Source: an uncultured Collinsella sp. (GTDB lineage: Bacteria > Actinomycetota > Coriobacteriia > Coriobacteriales > Coriobacteriaceae). From it: DNA of 12,181 nucleotides. A program made the position numbers and the translations under genes. Each line of letters begins with the position of its first letter. Within the stretch, counting starts at the first letter, position 1. Under the pieces are notes generated by a model. It saw only the letters and a program-made list of their open reading frames with translations. It searched no databases and was not told the DNA's origin. Shown in pieces: positions 1 through 6,262 of the stretch. The DNA lies in the NCBI GenBank assembly GCA_900544235.1, contig UQUL01000052.1, positions 1-12,181 of the forward strand, in the 5' to 3' direction.

Positions 1-1
1 T

Positions 2-38
2 CACGACGGAGGCCACATTAAGTGGCCTCCTGTTCGTG
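2..38. other. Long hairpin, function unknown
   Basis: A 9-bp perfect stem, GGAGGCCAC (8-16) and GTGGCCTCC (22-30), closes on an ATTAA loop. An outer CACGA (2-6) / TCGTG (34-38) stem extends it across a small internal loop. No T-run follows on either strand, so it is not a clear intrinsic terminator. It may belong to a transcript that begins outside the window. Confidence 0.45.
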
Positions 39-211
39 CGGAACTCGCGATAAACCTAAGCCGGTGTCCCCGCTCTCCCGGGGCCTGTGGTTACCTGGTT
101 GTTGCATGCGGCTCGCTTTTCGGAACGGGGCTGATATTTTCTTGATGTTAGGCGCTCTTGGTCCTAATGGGCTTGGGGCGCCTTCGCGTTTCCTCAGCTC
201 CGCACCCTTGT
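39..211. other. Non-coding stretch without a recognisable gene
   Basis: I see no convincing coding region here. Open frames crossing it on both strands run on into the tRNA or are antisense to the next gene. The only local structures are a short CCCCG/CGGGG hairpin near 69-84 and a GGCGC...GCGCC inverted repeat around 151-182. A plus-strand TTGATG/TAATGG pair, 17 bp apart, precedes the T-arm-like fragment at 206-236, but the match is too loose to call a promoter. Confidence 0.4.
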
Positions 212-236
212 GGGTTCGAATCCCTCCGCTTGCCCA
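206..236 (+). other. tRNA T-arm-like fragment (possible tRNA 3' remnant)
   Basis: The segment holds a T-loop TTCGAAT (215-221) with a mostly paired T-stem (one T:T mismatch), followed by CCG and CTTGCCCA. Its 17 bases at 212-228 are identical to the T-arm of the tRNA-Gln on the opposite strand (293-309). No matching 5' acceptor strand (GGGCAAG or similar), D-arm or anticodon arm can be found in the preceding 200 bases, so this is not an intact tRNA. It could be a decayed tRNA, an inverted partial duplication of tRNA-Gln, or an attachment-site scar. Confidence 0.4.
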
Positions 237-242
237 CAAGAA

Positions 243-274
243 AGCGCCCCGGGCTGATGAAAGCCCGGGGCGCT
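243..274 (-). terminator. Intrinsic terminator of tRNA-Gln
   Basis: A perfect 13-bp GC-rich stem, AGCGCCCCGGGCT / AGCCCGGGGCGCT, encloses a 6-base loop. On the minus strand it is followed by TTTCTTGT. It begins 9 bases after the CCA end of tRNA-Gln. On the plus strand no T-run follows, so the minus direction is favoured. Confidence 0.8.
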
Positions 275-283
275 CAGTTACCT

Positions 284-358
284 TGGCTGGGACGGAGGGA
301 TTCGAACCCCCAACAGCCGGCACCAAAAACCGGAGTTCTACCGTTGAACTACGTCCCA
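284..358 (-). tRNA. tRNA-Gln (anticodon TTG)
   Basis: A complete 75-nt cloverleaf can be folded. The 7-bp acceptor is TGGGACG / CGTCCCA, the discriminator is G and the CCA end is encoded. The T-arm is GGGGG-TTCGAAT-CCCTC, and the anticodon stem CCGGT/GCCGG closes a loop TTTTGGT. That loop places TTG at positions 34-36, so the tRNA reads CAA and by wobble CAG, both glutamine. A 13-bp terminator lies just downstream. The gene is 38 bases downstream of the stop of the peptidoglycan-binding protein gene on the same strand but has its own likely promoter at 390-418. Confidence 0.93.
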
Positions 359-389
359 ATGTGTGGCGTTGCCCAAAAGCAACTCGTTT

Positions 390-418
390 AGTTTACCTAA
401 TCTGCGAGGGCATCGCAA
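390..418 (-). promoter_or_regulatory. Likely promoter of tRNA-Gln
   Basis: On the minus strand a TTGCGA -35 (413-418) and a TAAACT -10 (390-395) are separated by exactly 17 bp. This predicts a start near 383 and a leader of about 25 bases before the mature tRNA 5' end at 358. The -35 lies inside the last codons of the upstream coding region. Each hexamer matches the consensus at four of six positions. Confidence 0.5.
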
Positions 419-1302
419 ACGCCATCGAGCAGGCGTACGGCGAGTGTCTGCGCGTCGCTGGCCGTGAAGGTGCCGTTGTAGCGCGTCATGCCCGTGAGCT
501 CAATGCGAATGCGAGCCGGCTTCTGCTGCGCGGCGACATTGGCGGTGCGGATGCGCTGGGCCAGGTTGTGGCACTCGGCGAGGGCAATCGTGGCACGCGG
601 TGCGGCGTCGGCGGGCAGCTCGTCGCTTGCGATCTCGAGCACCAGGTCAACGTCGGTTGGGACCTCGGAGTCGCAGAGCATCATGCCGCTGTTGTCGGTC
701 GTTGCCGTGGCGATATTCCACATGCGCGACGCAACACTGCGTGCGATGGGGTCCTCGCCGATAACGGCAATCTGGAAGCGCTCGAGCACGTTGGCGGCGC
801 GAGCAAAACCGATGCGGGACTCGGCTTCGGTGACCGAGGGCTTGCCCTCCCACACATGGTGCAGGCGGTTGATGTAGGCGTAGGTGTCCTGGAAGGCCAT
901 GCCGTCGGCAAACAGGCCGACATTTTCCTGGAACTGCTGCAGGGCGGCCTCGGTATGCGGACCAAAGTAGCCGTCGTCTTCGCCACAGGCAAAGCCCAAA
1001 ACGTTGAGAGCGCGCTGCAGGGCCTGCACATCGGCGCCATGGAAATTGGGCATGCGCAGATAGAGGGTGCGGTCGCCCAGCTTATACGAAGCGTCTACAA
1101 GGGCGCTCCAACAGGGGATATCGACGGCATGACCGGCAGCAAGGCCGCTGTCGAGCCTGAAGGTGCTGACGGCCTGCTCGGTGGTGGCTCCAAAGTACTT
1201 GTCGGTGACTTCGGCGGCATCAATCGTGTAGCCGAGCTGCAGGAGACGAGACTGCACGTCCTCGACGGCTGCTCCTTGCATGCCCGTTGTAATAGGTTCC
1301 AT
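397..1302 (-). CDS. Tandem peptidoglycan-binding-domain protein, probably cytoplasmic (CwlM-like N-terminus)
   Basis: The protein has 301 residues. Two PG_binding_1-type repeats are visible. Repeat 1 is about residues 5-70 (VEDVQSRLLQLGY... YFGATTEQAVSTFR) and repeat 2 about 86-146 (VQALQRALNVLGF... GYFGPHTEAALQQFQ), each with the usual L..LG and FG..T..A...FQ pattern. No signal peptide or membrane segment is seen, so it probably stays in the cytosol. Residues 170-301 match no domain I can name; the catalytic residues of an N-acetylmuramoyl-L-alanine amidase are not evident. The tandem repeats without export signal resemble the start of actinobacterial CwlM, a cytoplasmic regulator of peptidoglycan precursor synthesis, but the amidase-like part is missing or unrecognisable here. 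The start is ATG 1302, with AAAGGGG 7 bases upstream. The gene lies 138 bp after the prenyl synthase gene on the same strand with no clear terminator between, so read-through is possible. Confidence 0.8.
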   Translation of the reverse strand: MEPITTGMQGAAVEDVQSRLLQLGYTIDAAEVTDKYFGATTEQAVSTFRLDSGLAAGHAVDIPCWSALVDASYKLGDRTLYLRMPNFHGADVQALQRALNVLGFACGEDDGYFGPHTEAALQQFQENVGLFADGMAFQDTYAYINRLHHVWEGKPSVTEAESRIGFARAANVLERFQIAVIGEDPIARSVASRMWNIATATTDNSGMMLCDSEVPTDVDLVLEIASDELPADAAPRATIALAECHNLAQRIRTANVAAQQKPARIRIELTGMTRYNGTFTASDAQTLAVRLLDGVCDALAD

Positions 1303-1440
1303 GAACGAACCCCTTTCGGCGTACCATTCGTACTATTTGAGCGTCTGTCGGATAGACAACGCAAAGGGATGCATAAACATGCACTCAACAGTGTAGCAAG
1401 TTGTGCCTAAATACGCTGCTGACAGGTTTTATAACCCCCG

Positions 1441-2466
1441 TTAGTTAAGACGCTCCACAAAGAAATCTGCCATGGAGAGGAACAGCTCGCGTGCGTGCGG
1501 ATCAAGCTCAACGTTCTCGATGGCCGCTTTGGCCTTAGCGGTTAGGTCGAGCGCGTAAGTGTGGGCGTAATCGATGGAGCCGGTCTCCTGGAAGATCTCC
1601 ACGGCGCGTGCGAGCTGCGCGGAATCATCGGTGCCCGAGGAAAGAATCGCCTCGACCTCGTCGTGGTGGCGCTCATCAGAGAGGGCGTGTACGGCGACAA
1701 GCGTGCGCTTGCCCTCGGTGATGTCGGTGCGGAAGTCCTTGTTGGCGGCTTCCTTAGTGCCGACAAGGTTGAGCAGGTCGTCCTGAATCTGAAAGGCAAG
1801 GCCTGTGTGCAGGCCAAAGGCGCGCAGCGCTTCGATTTGCTCATCGCTGCCGCCGCCGATAATGGCTCCGGCGGCAAGCGGCGTGGCTCCGCTGTAAAAC
1901 GCGGTCTTGTGCGTCGCCATGTCCAGGTAGTCATCAACCGAGATATCAAAGCGCCCGTCACGGACCCAACCCAGGTCGAGTGCTTGACCCTCAATGGTGC
2001 GGACGATCATCTCGGTAAGCTCGTGGAGCACGCGCAGCTTCACGTCGGACTCCAGCGTGGGGTCGTCGAGAACCGTCTTGGTGACCATGGTGAGCGCCAG
2101 GTCGCCGCAATTGATGGCAAGGCCCGTGCCCTCGGTAAGGTACATGCAGGGCTTGCCTCGACGAAGCTGTCCGTTGTCGGCGATGTCGTCGTGGATCAGC
2201 GCGCCCGACTGGAAATGCTCGATGGCTGCCGCGGCGCTGCGGGCGCTCTCAAAGCTACCGCCCACTGCGGTTGCGGCGAGCATGCAGATAAGCGGGCGGT
2301 GGCGCTTGCCGGCGTTGGCCGTAAAAGCCGAGAGCGGCGCATACAGGTAGCGCTCGATATCGGCAGAGGTCGCCTGTCCGTCAAAGAACGTGGCCAGATA
2401 GTCGTTAATCTGGTCAAAGTGCTGGGCTAAAAAGCTGGTAAACGGACTGGACACGGGTTCTCGCAT
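1441..2466 (-). CDS. Polyprenyl (geranylgeranyl/farnesyl-type) diphosphate synthase
   Basis: This is a trans-isoprenyl diphosphate synthase, a cytosolic Mg2+ enzyme that adds isopentenyl diphosphate to an allylic diphosphate to build chains for quinones or lipid carriers. In the numbering of the longer frame (start 2505) the key motifs are GKRHRP (66-71, IPP binding), the first Asp-rich motif DDIAD (106-110), EGQALDL (172-178), KTA (200-202) and the second Asp-rich motif DDLLN (242-246). Family length is normal. The fifth position of the second motif is Asn instead of Asp. Small residues (Gly, Ala) stand five and four positions before the first motif, which in this family usually allows C20 or longer products; that is inference. 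I prefer ATG 2466 (341 residues). It has a weak AGAAAG upstream, and the extra 13 residues from ATG 2505 lack any Shine-Dalgarno and look non-family. It follows the PTS-HAD gene by 113 bp on the same strand. Confidence 0.88.
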   Translation of the reverse strand: MREPVSSPFTSFLAQHFDQINDYLATFFDGQATSADIERYLYAPLSAFTANAGKRHRPLICMLAATAVGGSFESARSAAAAIEHFQSGALIHDDIADNGQLRRGKPCMYLTEGTGLAINCGDLALTMVTKTVLDDPTLESDVKLRVLHELTEMIVRTIEGQALDLGWVRDGRFDISVDDYLDMATHKTAFYSGATPLAAGAIIGGGSDEQIEALRAFGLHTGLAFQIQDDLLNLVGTKEAANKDFRTDITEGKRTLVAVHALSDERHHDEVEAILSSGTDDSAQLARAVEIFQETGSIDYAHTYALDLTAKAKAAIENVELDPHARELFLSMADFFVERLN

Positions 2467-2579
2467 TCTTTCTGAGGTTGCGTTGATGCAATATGCAGAC
2501 AACATATTGCCACATTAGGGCGTTTGGCGCGGCAGTTTTGGCGATTTGGGACCACGGGCGTGCGTTTGATGGAGCGCGC

Positions 2580-5030
2580 CTAAATCAGCCCAAAATGCTC
2601 GAGCGCCGCAACGACACCGTCGTGATCGACGGTGTCGGTCACGTAATCGGCCTTATCCTTTAGATAGTCCGGCGCATTGCCCATGGCGATACCGACATCG
2701 ACGGCGTTCATCAGCGAGACGTCATTGCTGGCGTCGCCGATGCCGTATACGGTTCCGTGGTGGGGATCGAGGGCGTCGAGTACAGACTGGATGCCCCCGC
2801 GCTTCGTGCATTCGCGGGGCGAGATTTCGGTTACCTCGAGTTCGAGCTCGTTAAAGCACAGCAGCGGCTCAAGTGCCTTATCTTGAGCGATGTGGTTGGC
2901 GAGCGATGTAGACATCAAGATCTTGTAGACACTGTAATGTTGCAGCTGCGTGACTGCGTCGCCCAGGGTGCGCGCGTATCCGGGGGCATCGGGGGCATCG
3001 GCACTCATGCGCACGACGCCGTTGAGGCCCTCAAAGCGGATGACCTCGCCCGATTGCTCAAGATAGGGGGCAAGATGCTGCAGCATGCTGGGCGTCATCG
3101 ACAGATCGCGAATTGCGTGTCCGTTGATCTCGGCGTAACCGCCCGCAAGACAGACGATGCCGGTCCAGGGCAGCTCAAGAAGTTTGGGGTGGATGCAGCT
3201 CAGGGTGCGTCCCGTGCAGATAAAGGCCATGTTGCCGTTGGCGACAAACTCGCGGATTGCCTGCGAAACCGCCTCGTTGGGATAGGGGGAGAGGTCCCGC
3301 TCGTCTTCGGGAAGGTCTTGGGCGAGCCTGGGGTCTTGCCAGGCGAGCGTTCCGTCGATATCGAAGAAGCAGATATCGCCGCGCTTATGGGCTGCGCTGG
3401 CGGCAGGGGAGGCCGAGGTGGTGGGCACAAATTCCGGCTCGAGGCCCATGATCTGGTCAAAATGCTCTTTAACGCGGGGAACGGAGATGCCGATGACCAC
3501 CTGGGCGGTCTTGCCCGTAATGATGAGGCCCTTGGCGCCCACCGCGACAAACGACGCGTTATCTGCAACGATGGAAGGGTCTGCGACCTCGACGCGCAGG
3601 CGCGTGGCGCAGTTGGTTGCGCCCACGATATTGCCAACGCCACCTAAAAGCTGAATTACCCGCTCAGCGAGGACGTGATCTTGATCGGATCGACTATCGA
3701 CCTCGTCATTGGGGGATTGCTCTTTGGCAAAGTCGCTTCCCGTTAAACAATCGATTGCCGCGCGATTGGCAACATGATCCTCGCGGCCCGGTGTCTTAAG
3801 GTCATAGACCAAGATGAGTGCTCGAAAACTAACAAAAAAGATGAGGCTAAAGGCAAGGCCGATACCGAGCGCCAAAAGATAGGCACCGGCATGCGTGCGC
3901 ATGAGCGGAATAAAGTTGAAGGCTGCCATCTCCATGAGGCCGCCCGAGAAGATGCCGACGATGCCAAAGAGATTCATGGTTGTGGCAAGGCAAGACGATA
4001 AGACGGCGTAGAGCAAAAAGAGCCCGGGGTGGGTGAACATAAAGAGAAACTCGAGTGGCTCGGTAACGCCGCAAACCACCGAGGCGATGATGGCGGGAGC
4101 AAGGATGACCCTGAGGCCGGCGCGGCGCTCGGGTTTTGCGGTGGAGTAGAACGCAGCTGCGATGGCAGGAAGGCCAAAGAGCTTGACCCAGCCGGTGGCG
4201 GTAAAACCGGCCCACGGCGCAAGTTCATTAAGGGGGCGCGTGCTATGGGAGAGGATGGGGAGCAAACTGCTCCACGTGGCGTAGATGCCGTCGTTAATGA
4301 CTAGGTTGTCGTAGTAGATCGGCATGTAGAGCAGGTGGTGCAGGCCAAAGGGCTCGAGTGCTCGTTCTAAAAAGACAAAGATGCCCACGCCAAAGGGACC
4401 GACGCCTGCAAGCGCGTGACGCAGCGTATCAGTTACATCGTATACGTAGGGCACGATGGCGGCCGAGATAGCGGCAAGGGCAAACACGGCAAAAAAGCTG
4501 ATGAGGTAGACCAGCGAGGAGCCCGAGAAGGTGCCGAGCCAATCGGGAATTTTGGCATCGTAGAAGCGGTCATGGATGGCAACGACGGTTGCCGATACCG
4601 CCAGCGGGCCGATAATGCCGGTGTCGAGCGTCTTGATGCCGTCGATGACGGTGATACCGCTGGCGGAGGTCAAAGATGACGGGTACTCAAGTCCAAGGTT
4701 GTCTCCGCTCAGCTTAATGATCTCGCTCAAAAAGAAGCAGTAGACAAAATAGGCGACGAGAGCCTCGAGACAGCAACGAGCCGGTTGTTTTTGGGCAAGA
4801 CCGATGGGCAGCGCTACGGCAAAAAGGAGCGGGAGGCGTTTAAAGACCGTCCACGAGCCGCGCTGGATGATGGTCCAAAAAACGTACCAAGGGGTTCCGT
4901 ATACGGCGAGATCGCCGACGATGTCCGCAGTCGTTGCGAGAGCGGAGACGCCGACCATGAGGCCTGATATAGAAAACAGCATGGCGGGCGCGAACATTGC
5001 CCCGCCAAAGCGTTGGATTTTTTGCAGCAT
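2580..5030 (-). CDS. Fused PTS alpha-glucoside EIICB with C-terminal Cof-type HAD phosphatase
   Basis: One 816-residue chain with three parts. (1) Residues 1-415 are a membrane EIIC of the glucose/maltose/alpha-glucoside family. Its opening (QKIQRFGGAMF), GIKTLDTGIIG (131-141), EPFGLHHLLY (226-235), GVTEPLEF (321-328) and RALILVYDLKTPGRE (403-417) closely follow GlvC/MalP-type EIICB as I recall them. (2) Residues about 452-530 are EIIB with the phospho-accepting Cys474 in NCATRLR. (3) Residues about 550-816 are a HAD of the Cof family: DIDGT (nucleophile D557, acid D559), T606 in CTGRT, K743 and GDASND (D766, D770), so all four catalytic motifs are present. A linker rich in Ala, Ser and Thr (536-548) joins parts 2 and 3. 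No EIIA domain is present, so an EIIA must come from elsewhere. Substrate is probably maltose or another alpha-glucoside; the HAD substrate is unknown, a sugar phosphate being the natural guess. Start ATG 5030 has GGAAGG just upstream. Divergent from the GntR gene. Confidence 0.88.
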   Translation of the reverse strand: MLQKIQRFGGAMFAPAMLFSISGLMVGVSALATTADIVGDLAVYGTPWYVFWTIIQRGSWTVFKRLPLLFAVALPIGLAQKQPARCCLEALVAYFVYCFFLSEIIKLSGDNLGLEYPSSLTSASGITVIDGIKTLDTGIIGPLAVSATVVAIHDRFYDAKIPDWLGTFSGSSLVYLISFFAVFALAAISAAIVPYVYDVTDTLRHALAGVGPFGVGIFVFLERALEPFGLHHLLYMPIYYDNLVINDGIYATWSSLLPILSHSTRPLNELAPWAGFTATGWVKLFGLPAIAAAFYSTAKPERRAGLRVILAPAIIASVVCGVTEPLEFLFMFTHPGLFLLYAVLSSCLATTMNLFGIVGIFSGGLMEMAAFNFIPLMRTHAGAYLLALGIGLAFSLIFFVSFRALILVYDLKTPGREDHVANRAAIDCLTGSDFAKEQSPNDEVDSRSDQDHVLAERVIQLLGGVGNIVGATNCATRLRVEVADPSIVADNASFVAVGAKGLIITGKTAQVVIGISVPRVKEHFDQIMGLEPEFVPTTSASPAASAAHKRGDICFFDIDGTLAWQDPRLAQDLPEDERDLSPYPNEAVSQAIREFVANGNMAFICTGRTLSCIHPKLLELPWTGIVCLAGGYAEINGHAIRDLSMTPSMLQHLAPYLEQSGEVIRFEGLNGVVRMSADAPDAPGYARTLGDAVTQLQHYSVYKILMSTSLANHIAQDKALEPLLCFNELELEVTEISPRECTKRGGIQSVLDALDPHHGTVYGIGDASNDVSLMNAVDVGIAMGNAPDYLKDKADYVTDTVDHDGVVAALEHFGLI

Positions 5031-5040
5031 GTTCTGCCTT

Positions 5041-5050
5041 CCGAATATCG
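5041..5050. repeat. Arm 1 of a 10-bp inverted repeat in the divergent region
   Basis: CCGAATATCG here is the exact reverse complement of CGATATTCGG at 5187-5196. The two arms lie near opposite ends of the PTS/GntR divergent intergenic region, each on the promoter-proximal side of one gene. They could be sites for a second regulator, or chance. Confidence 0.3.
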
Positions 5051-5071
5051 AGGCGCGTTGCGCGTGGGGAA

Positions 5072-5083
5072 ACGTTTAAACAA
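5072..5083. promoter_or_regulatory. Putative GntR operator A (core GTTTAAAC)
   Basis: ACGTTTAAACAA has a perfect 8-bp palindrome GTTTAAAC at 5074-5081 and matches the consensus TTGTTTAAACAA at 10 of 12 positions. It lies directly downstream of the probable -10 of the PTS-HAD gene (TACAAT on the minus strand), where a bound repressor would cover the transcription start. Confidence 0.6.
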
Positions 5084-5090
5084 TGGATTC

Positions 5091-5096
5091 ATTGTA
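5091..5096 (-). promoter_or_regulatory. Probable -10 element of the PTS-HAD gene
   Basis: TACAAT on the minus strand, five of six to consensus, would start transcription near 5084 and give a leader of about 53 bases before ATG 5030. No good -35 is present at 16-18 bp spacing (GGTACG at 17), so the promoter may be weak. Confidence 0.4.
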
Positions 5097-5186
5097 GAGG
5101 ACCAGACGATTGTCGTACCGGCAGTTTTGAGCGAAACCGATTTGGGCATGACAGAAACCGTCAACGGTTAAATCCTGTCGCTTTAC

Positions 5187-5196
5187 CGATATTCGG
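5187..5196. repeat. Arm 2 of the 10-bp inverted repeat in the divergent region
   Basis: CGATATTCGG is the reverse complement of 5041-5050. It also sits within a local palindrome ACCGA-TAT-TCGGT (5185-5197) that abuts operator B and the GntR -35 region. Confidence 0.3.
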
Positions 5197-5205
5197 TTTA
5201 AACAA
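5194..5205. promoter_or_regulatory. Putative GntR operator B (core GTTTAAAC)
   Basis: CGGTTTAAACAA contains the same perfect GTTTAAAC palindrome (5196-5203) and shares GTTTAAACAA with operator A. It overlaps the likely -35 of the regulator gene, which suggests autoregulation. Confidence 0.6.
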
Positions 5206-5224
5206 CTTTAAGAAATGCTATCGT
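5196..5224 (+). promoter_or_regulatory. Possible promoter of the GntR gene
   Basis: GTTTAA (5196-5201) and TATCGT (5219-5224) are 17 bp apart and would start transcription near 5231, about 29 bases before ATG 5260. Both boxes are moderate matches. Confidence 0.4.
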
Positions 5225-5259
5225 GCCTAGCCGGAAATGAATAATGTAGAGGTGAAACA

Positions 5260-5979
5260 ATGCCAAAAGCGATATACGAAGGAATCTACCGAGAAATACG
5301 CTCGCGCATCATTAATGGGACCTATGCGTTTCAGGAGATGCTGCCAACCGAAGCCGAGCTGACCGCGGAGTTCGGATGCACTCGCAATACCGTCCGTCGC
5401 GCCTTGGGTATGCTGGCCGACGGGATGTTTGTGCAGCCCATACACGGCAAGGGCGTGCGCGTTATTTGGCTTAAGGGCGAAACCGACATGTTGGGCGCAC
5501 TCGAAGAGGTTGAGTCGTTTGGCGAGTTTGCAAAGCGCAACAATGCCGTTGCATCGACGGACGTTAAGTCTTTCGAACATCTGGTTTGCACCGAGCAACT
5601 CTCTCGTCACCTGGGCTTTAAGGTGGGCGAGGAGTTGATTCGCGTAGTGCGTGTCCGAAGCCTCAACGGCAACGCGCGCCAAGTGGACCATGGCTATTTT
5701 TTGGCGTCGATCGCCAAGGGCCTGACTCCCGAGATCGCGGCAGATTCTATTTACGGCTATCTGGAGCACAAGCGCGGTGTCAAAGTGATGGCGAGCCGTC
5801 GTACGGTGAGTGTCGAGCTCGCCAACGATGAGGACTGCAGCTATCTTGACCTCGGCAAATACAACTGCGTTGCCGTCATGGAGAGTCAGTCGTACACCTC
5901 GGATGGCATCTTGTTTGAGGTGACGCACACTCGCACACACCCCGAGATCTTCCATTACCGCGTCAATTCCAAGCGATAG
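5260..5979 (+). CDS. GntR-family (HutC/TreR-type, UTRA domain) transcriptional regulator
   Basis: 239 residues, the normal length for this family. Residues 3-70 form the GntR winged helix: IYREIRSRIINGTY, then LPTEAELTAEFGCTRNTVRR (28-47) with the recognition helix, then a wing ending IHGKGVRV. Residues about 90-235 form a UTRA effector domain, which in this subfamily binds small molecules, usually sugar phosphates or amino sugars in sugar operons. It ends FHYRVNSKR, similar in style to TreR-type repressors. Start ATG 5260 is preceded by AGAGGTG (5248-5254) at good spacing. The gene lies between the divergent PTS-HAD gene and the ABC operon. Copies of one palindrome (5072, 5194, 6091, 6166) occur in both control regions and are its probable targets. 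Effector is unknown; a phosphorylated alpha-glucoside made by the PTS is a reasonable guess. Confidence 0.9.
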   Translation: MPKAIYEGIYREIRSRIINGTYAFQEMLPTEAELTAEFGCTRNTVRRALGMLADGMFVQPIHGKGVRVIWLKGETDMLGALEEVESFGEFAKRNNAVASTDVKSFEHLVCTEQLSRHLGFKVGEELIRVVRVRSLNGNARQVDHGYFLASIAKGLTPEIAADSIYGYLEHKRGVKVMASRRTVSVELANDEDCSYLDLGKYNCVAVMESQSYTSDGILFEVTHTRTHPEIFHYRVNSKR

Positions 5980-6017
5980 CCGGCTAGCTCGCAGCCTGAC
6001 GAGACTCATGGCCTCAA

Positions 6018-6072
6018 AGAGAAAACGCCCGGTCAAACCGACGGTACATCGGCTTGACCGGGCGTTTTCTCT
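6018..6072. terminator. Strong bidirectional intrinsic terminator
   Basis: A perfect 19-bp stem, AGAGAAAACGCCCGGTCAA (6018-6036) with its complement at 6054-6072, has CCGA/TCGG pairing in the loop. The 3' arm ends CGTTTTCTCT and, because the stem is symmetric, both strands present the same U-rich tail. It ends the regulator gene 39 bases after its stop and insulates it from the ABC operon. Confidence 0.85.
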
Positions 6073-6090
6073 GCATTCAATAACAAATAA

Positions 6091-6102
6091 TTGTTTATAC
6101 AA
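6091..6102. promoter_or_regulatory. Putative GntR operator C
   Basis: TTGTTTATACAA is an imperfect palindrome with TTGT/ACAA arms around four bases, 11 of 12 to the consensus TTGTTTAAACAA. It coincides with the TTGTTT candidate -35. Confidence 0.55.
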
Positions 6103-6165
6103 AACTTGTCAAGTATCAAGTTGAAATTACCGTTCACCGAAGTTTTTCTACCGCTCTAGTAATAC

Positions 6166-6177
6166 TTGTTCAAACAA
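6166..6177. promoter_or_regulatory. Putative GntR operator D
   Basis: TTGTTCAAACAA matches the consensus at 11 of 12 positions and directly follows the TAATAC hexamer at 6160-6165. It is 75 bp from operator C, centre to centre, about seven helical turns. Confidence 0.55.
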
Positions 6178-6243
6178 CTAGCCAAATAGCGTATCGTTCA
6201 AATCAGCAAAAGGGGCAAAGTCCCCGAGCCAATCTCCGAAGGC

Positions 6244-6262
6244 GGCGGCAAAGGGTGCCGCC
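6244..6262 (+). other. Leader hairpin next to the lipoprotein ribosome binding site
   Basis: GGCGGCA (6244-6250) pairs with TGCCGCC (6256-6262) around the loop AAGGG, 8 bases before the Shine-Dalgarno AAAGGGTGG (6271-6279). The loop repeats the Shine-Dalgarno sequence. A smaller GGGG/CCCC stem lies at 6212-6225. Confidence 0.4.

Noticed and set aside
206..236. Complete plus-strand tRNA
   Set aside because: No 5' acceptor strand, D-arm or anticodon arm can be paired with this T-arm in the sequence available.
22..1410. Plus-strand open frame of 462 codons
   Set aside because: It crosses the tRNA-Gln and its terminator and is antisense to the peptidoglycan-binding protein. The frame stays open because of the third-position GC bias of the opposite gene. 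No family-like motif is seen.
2506..2579. Terminator between the PTS fusion and the prenyl synthase genes
   Set aside because: Only a GGCGCG/CGCGCC pairing about 40 bases apart is present, without a T-run, so I do not call a terminator.
5995..6072. Mobile-element end (long inverted repeat)
   Set aside because: The 19-bp arms are only 17 bases apart and end in a T-rich tail directly after a gene, which is the form of a bidirectional terminator.
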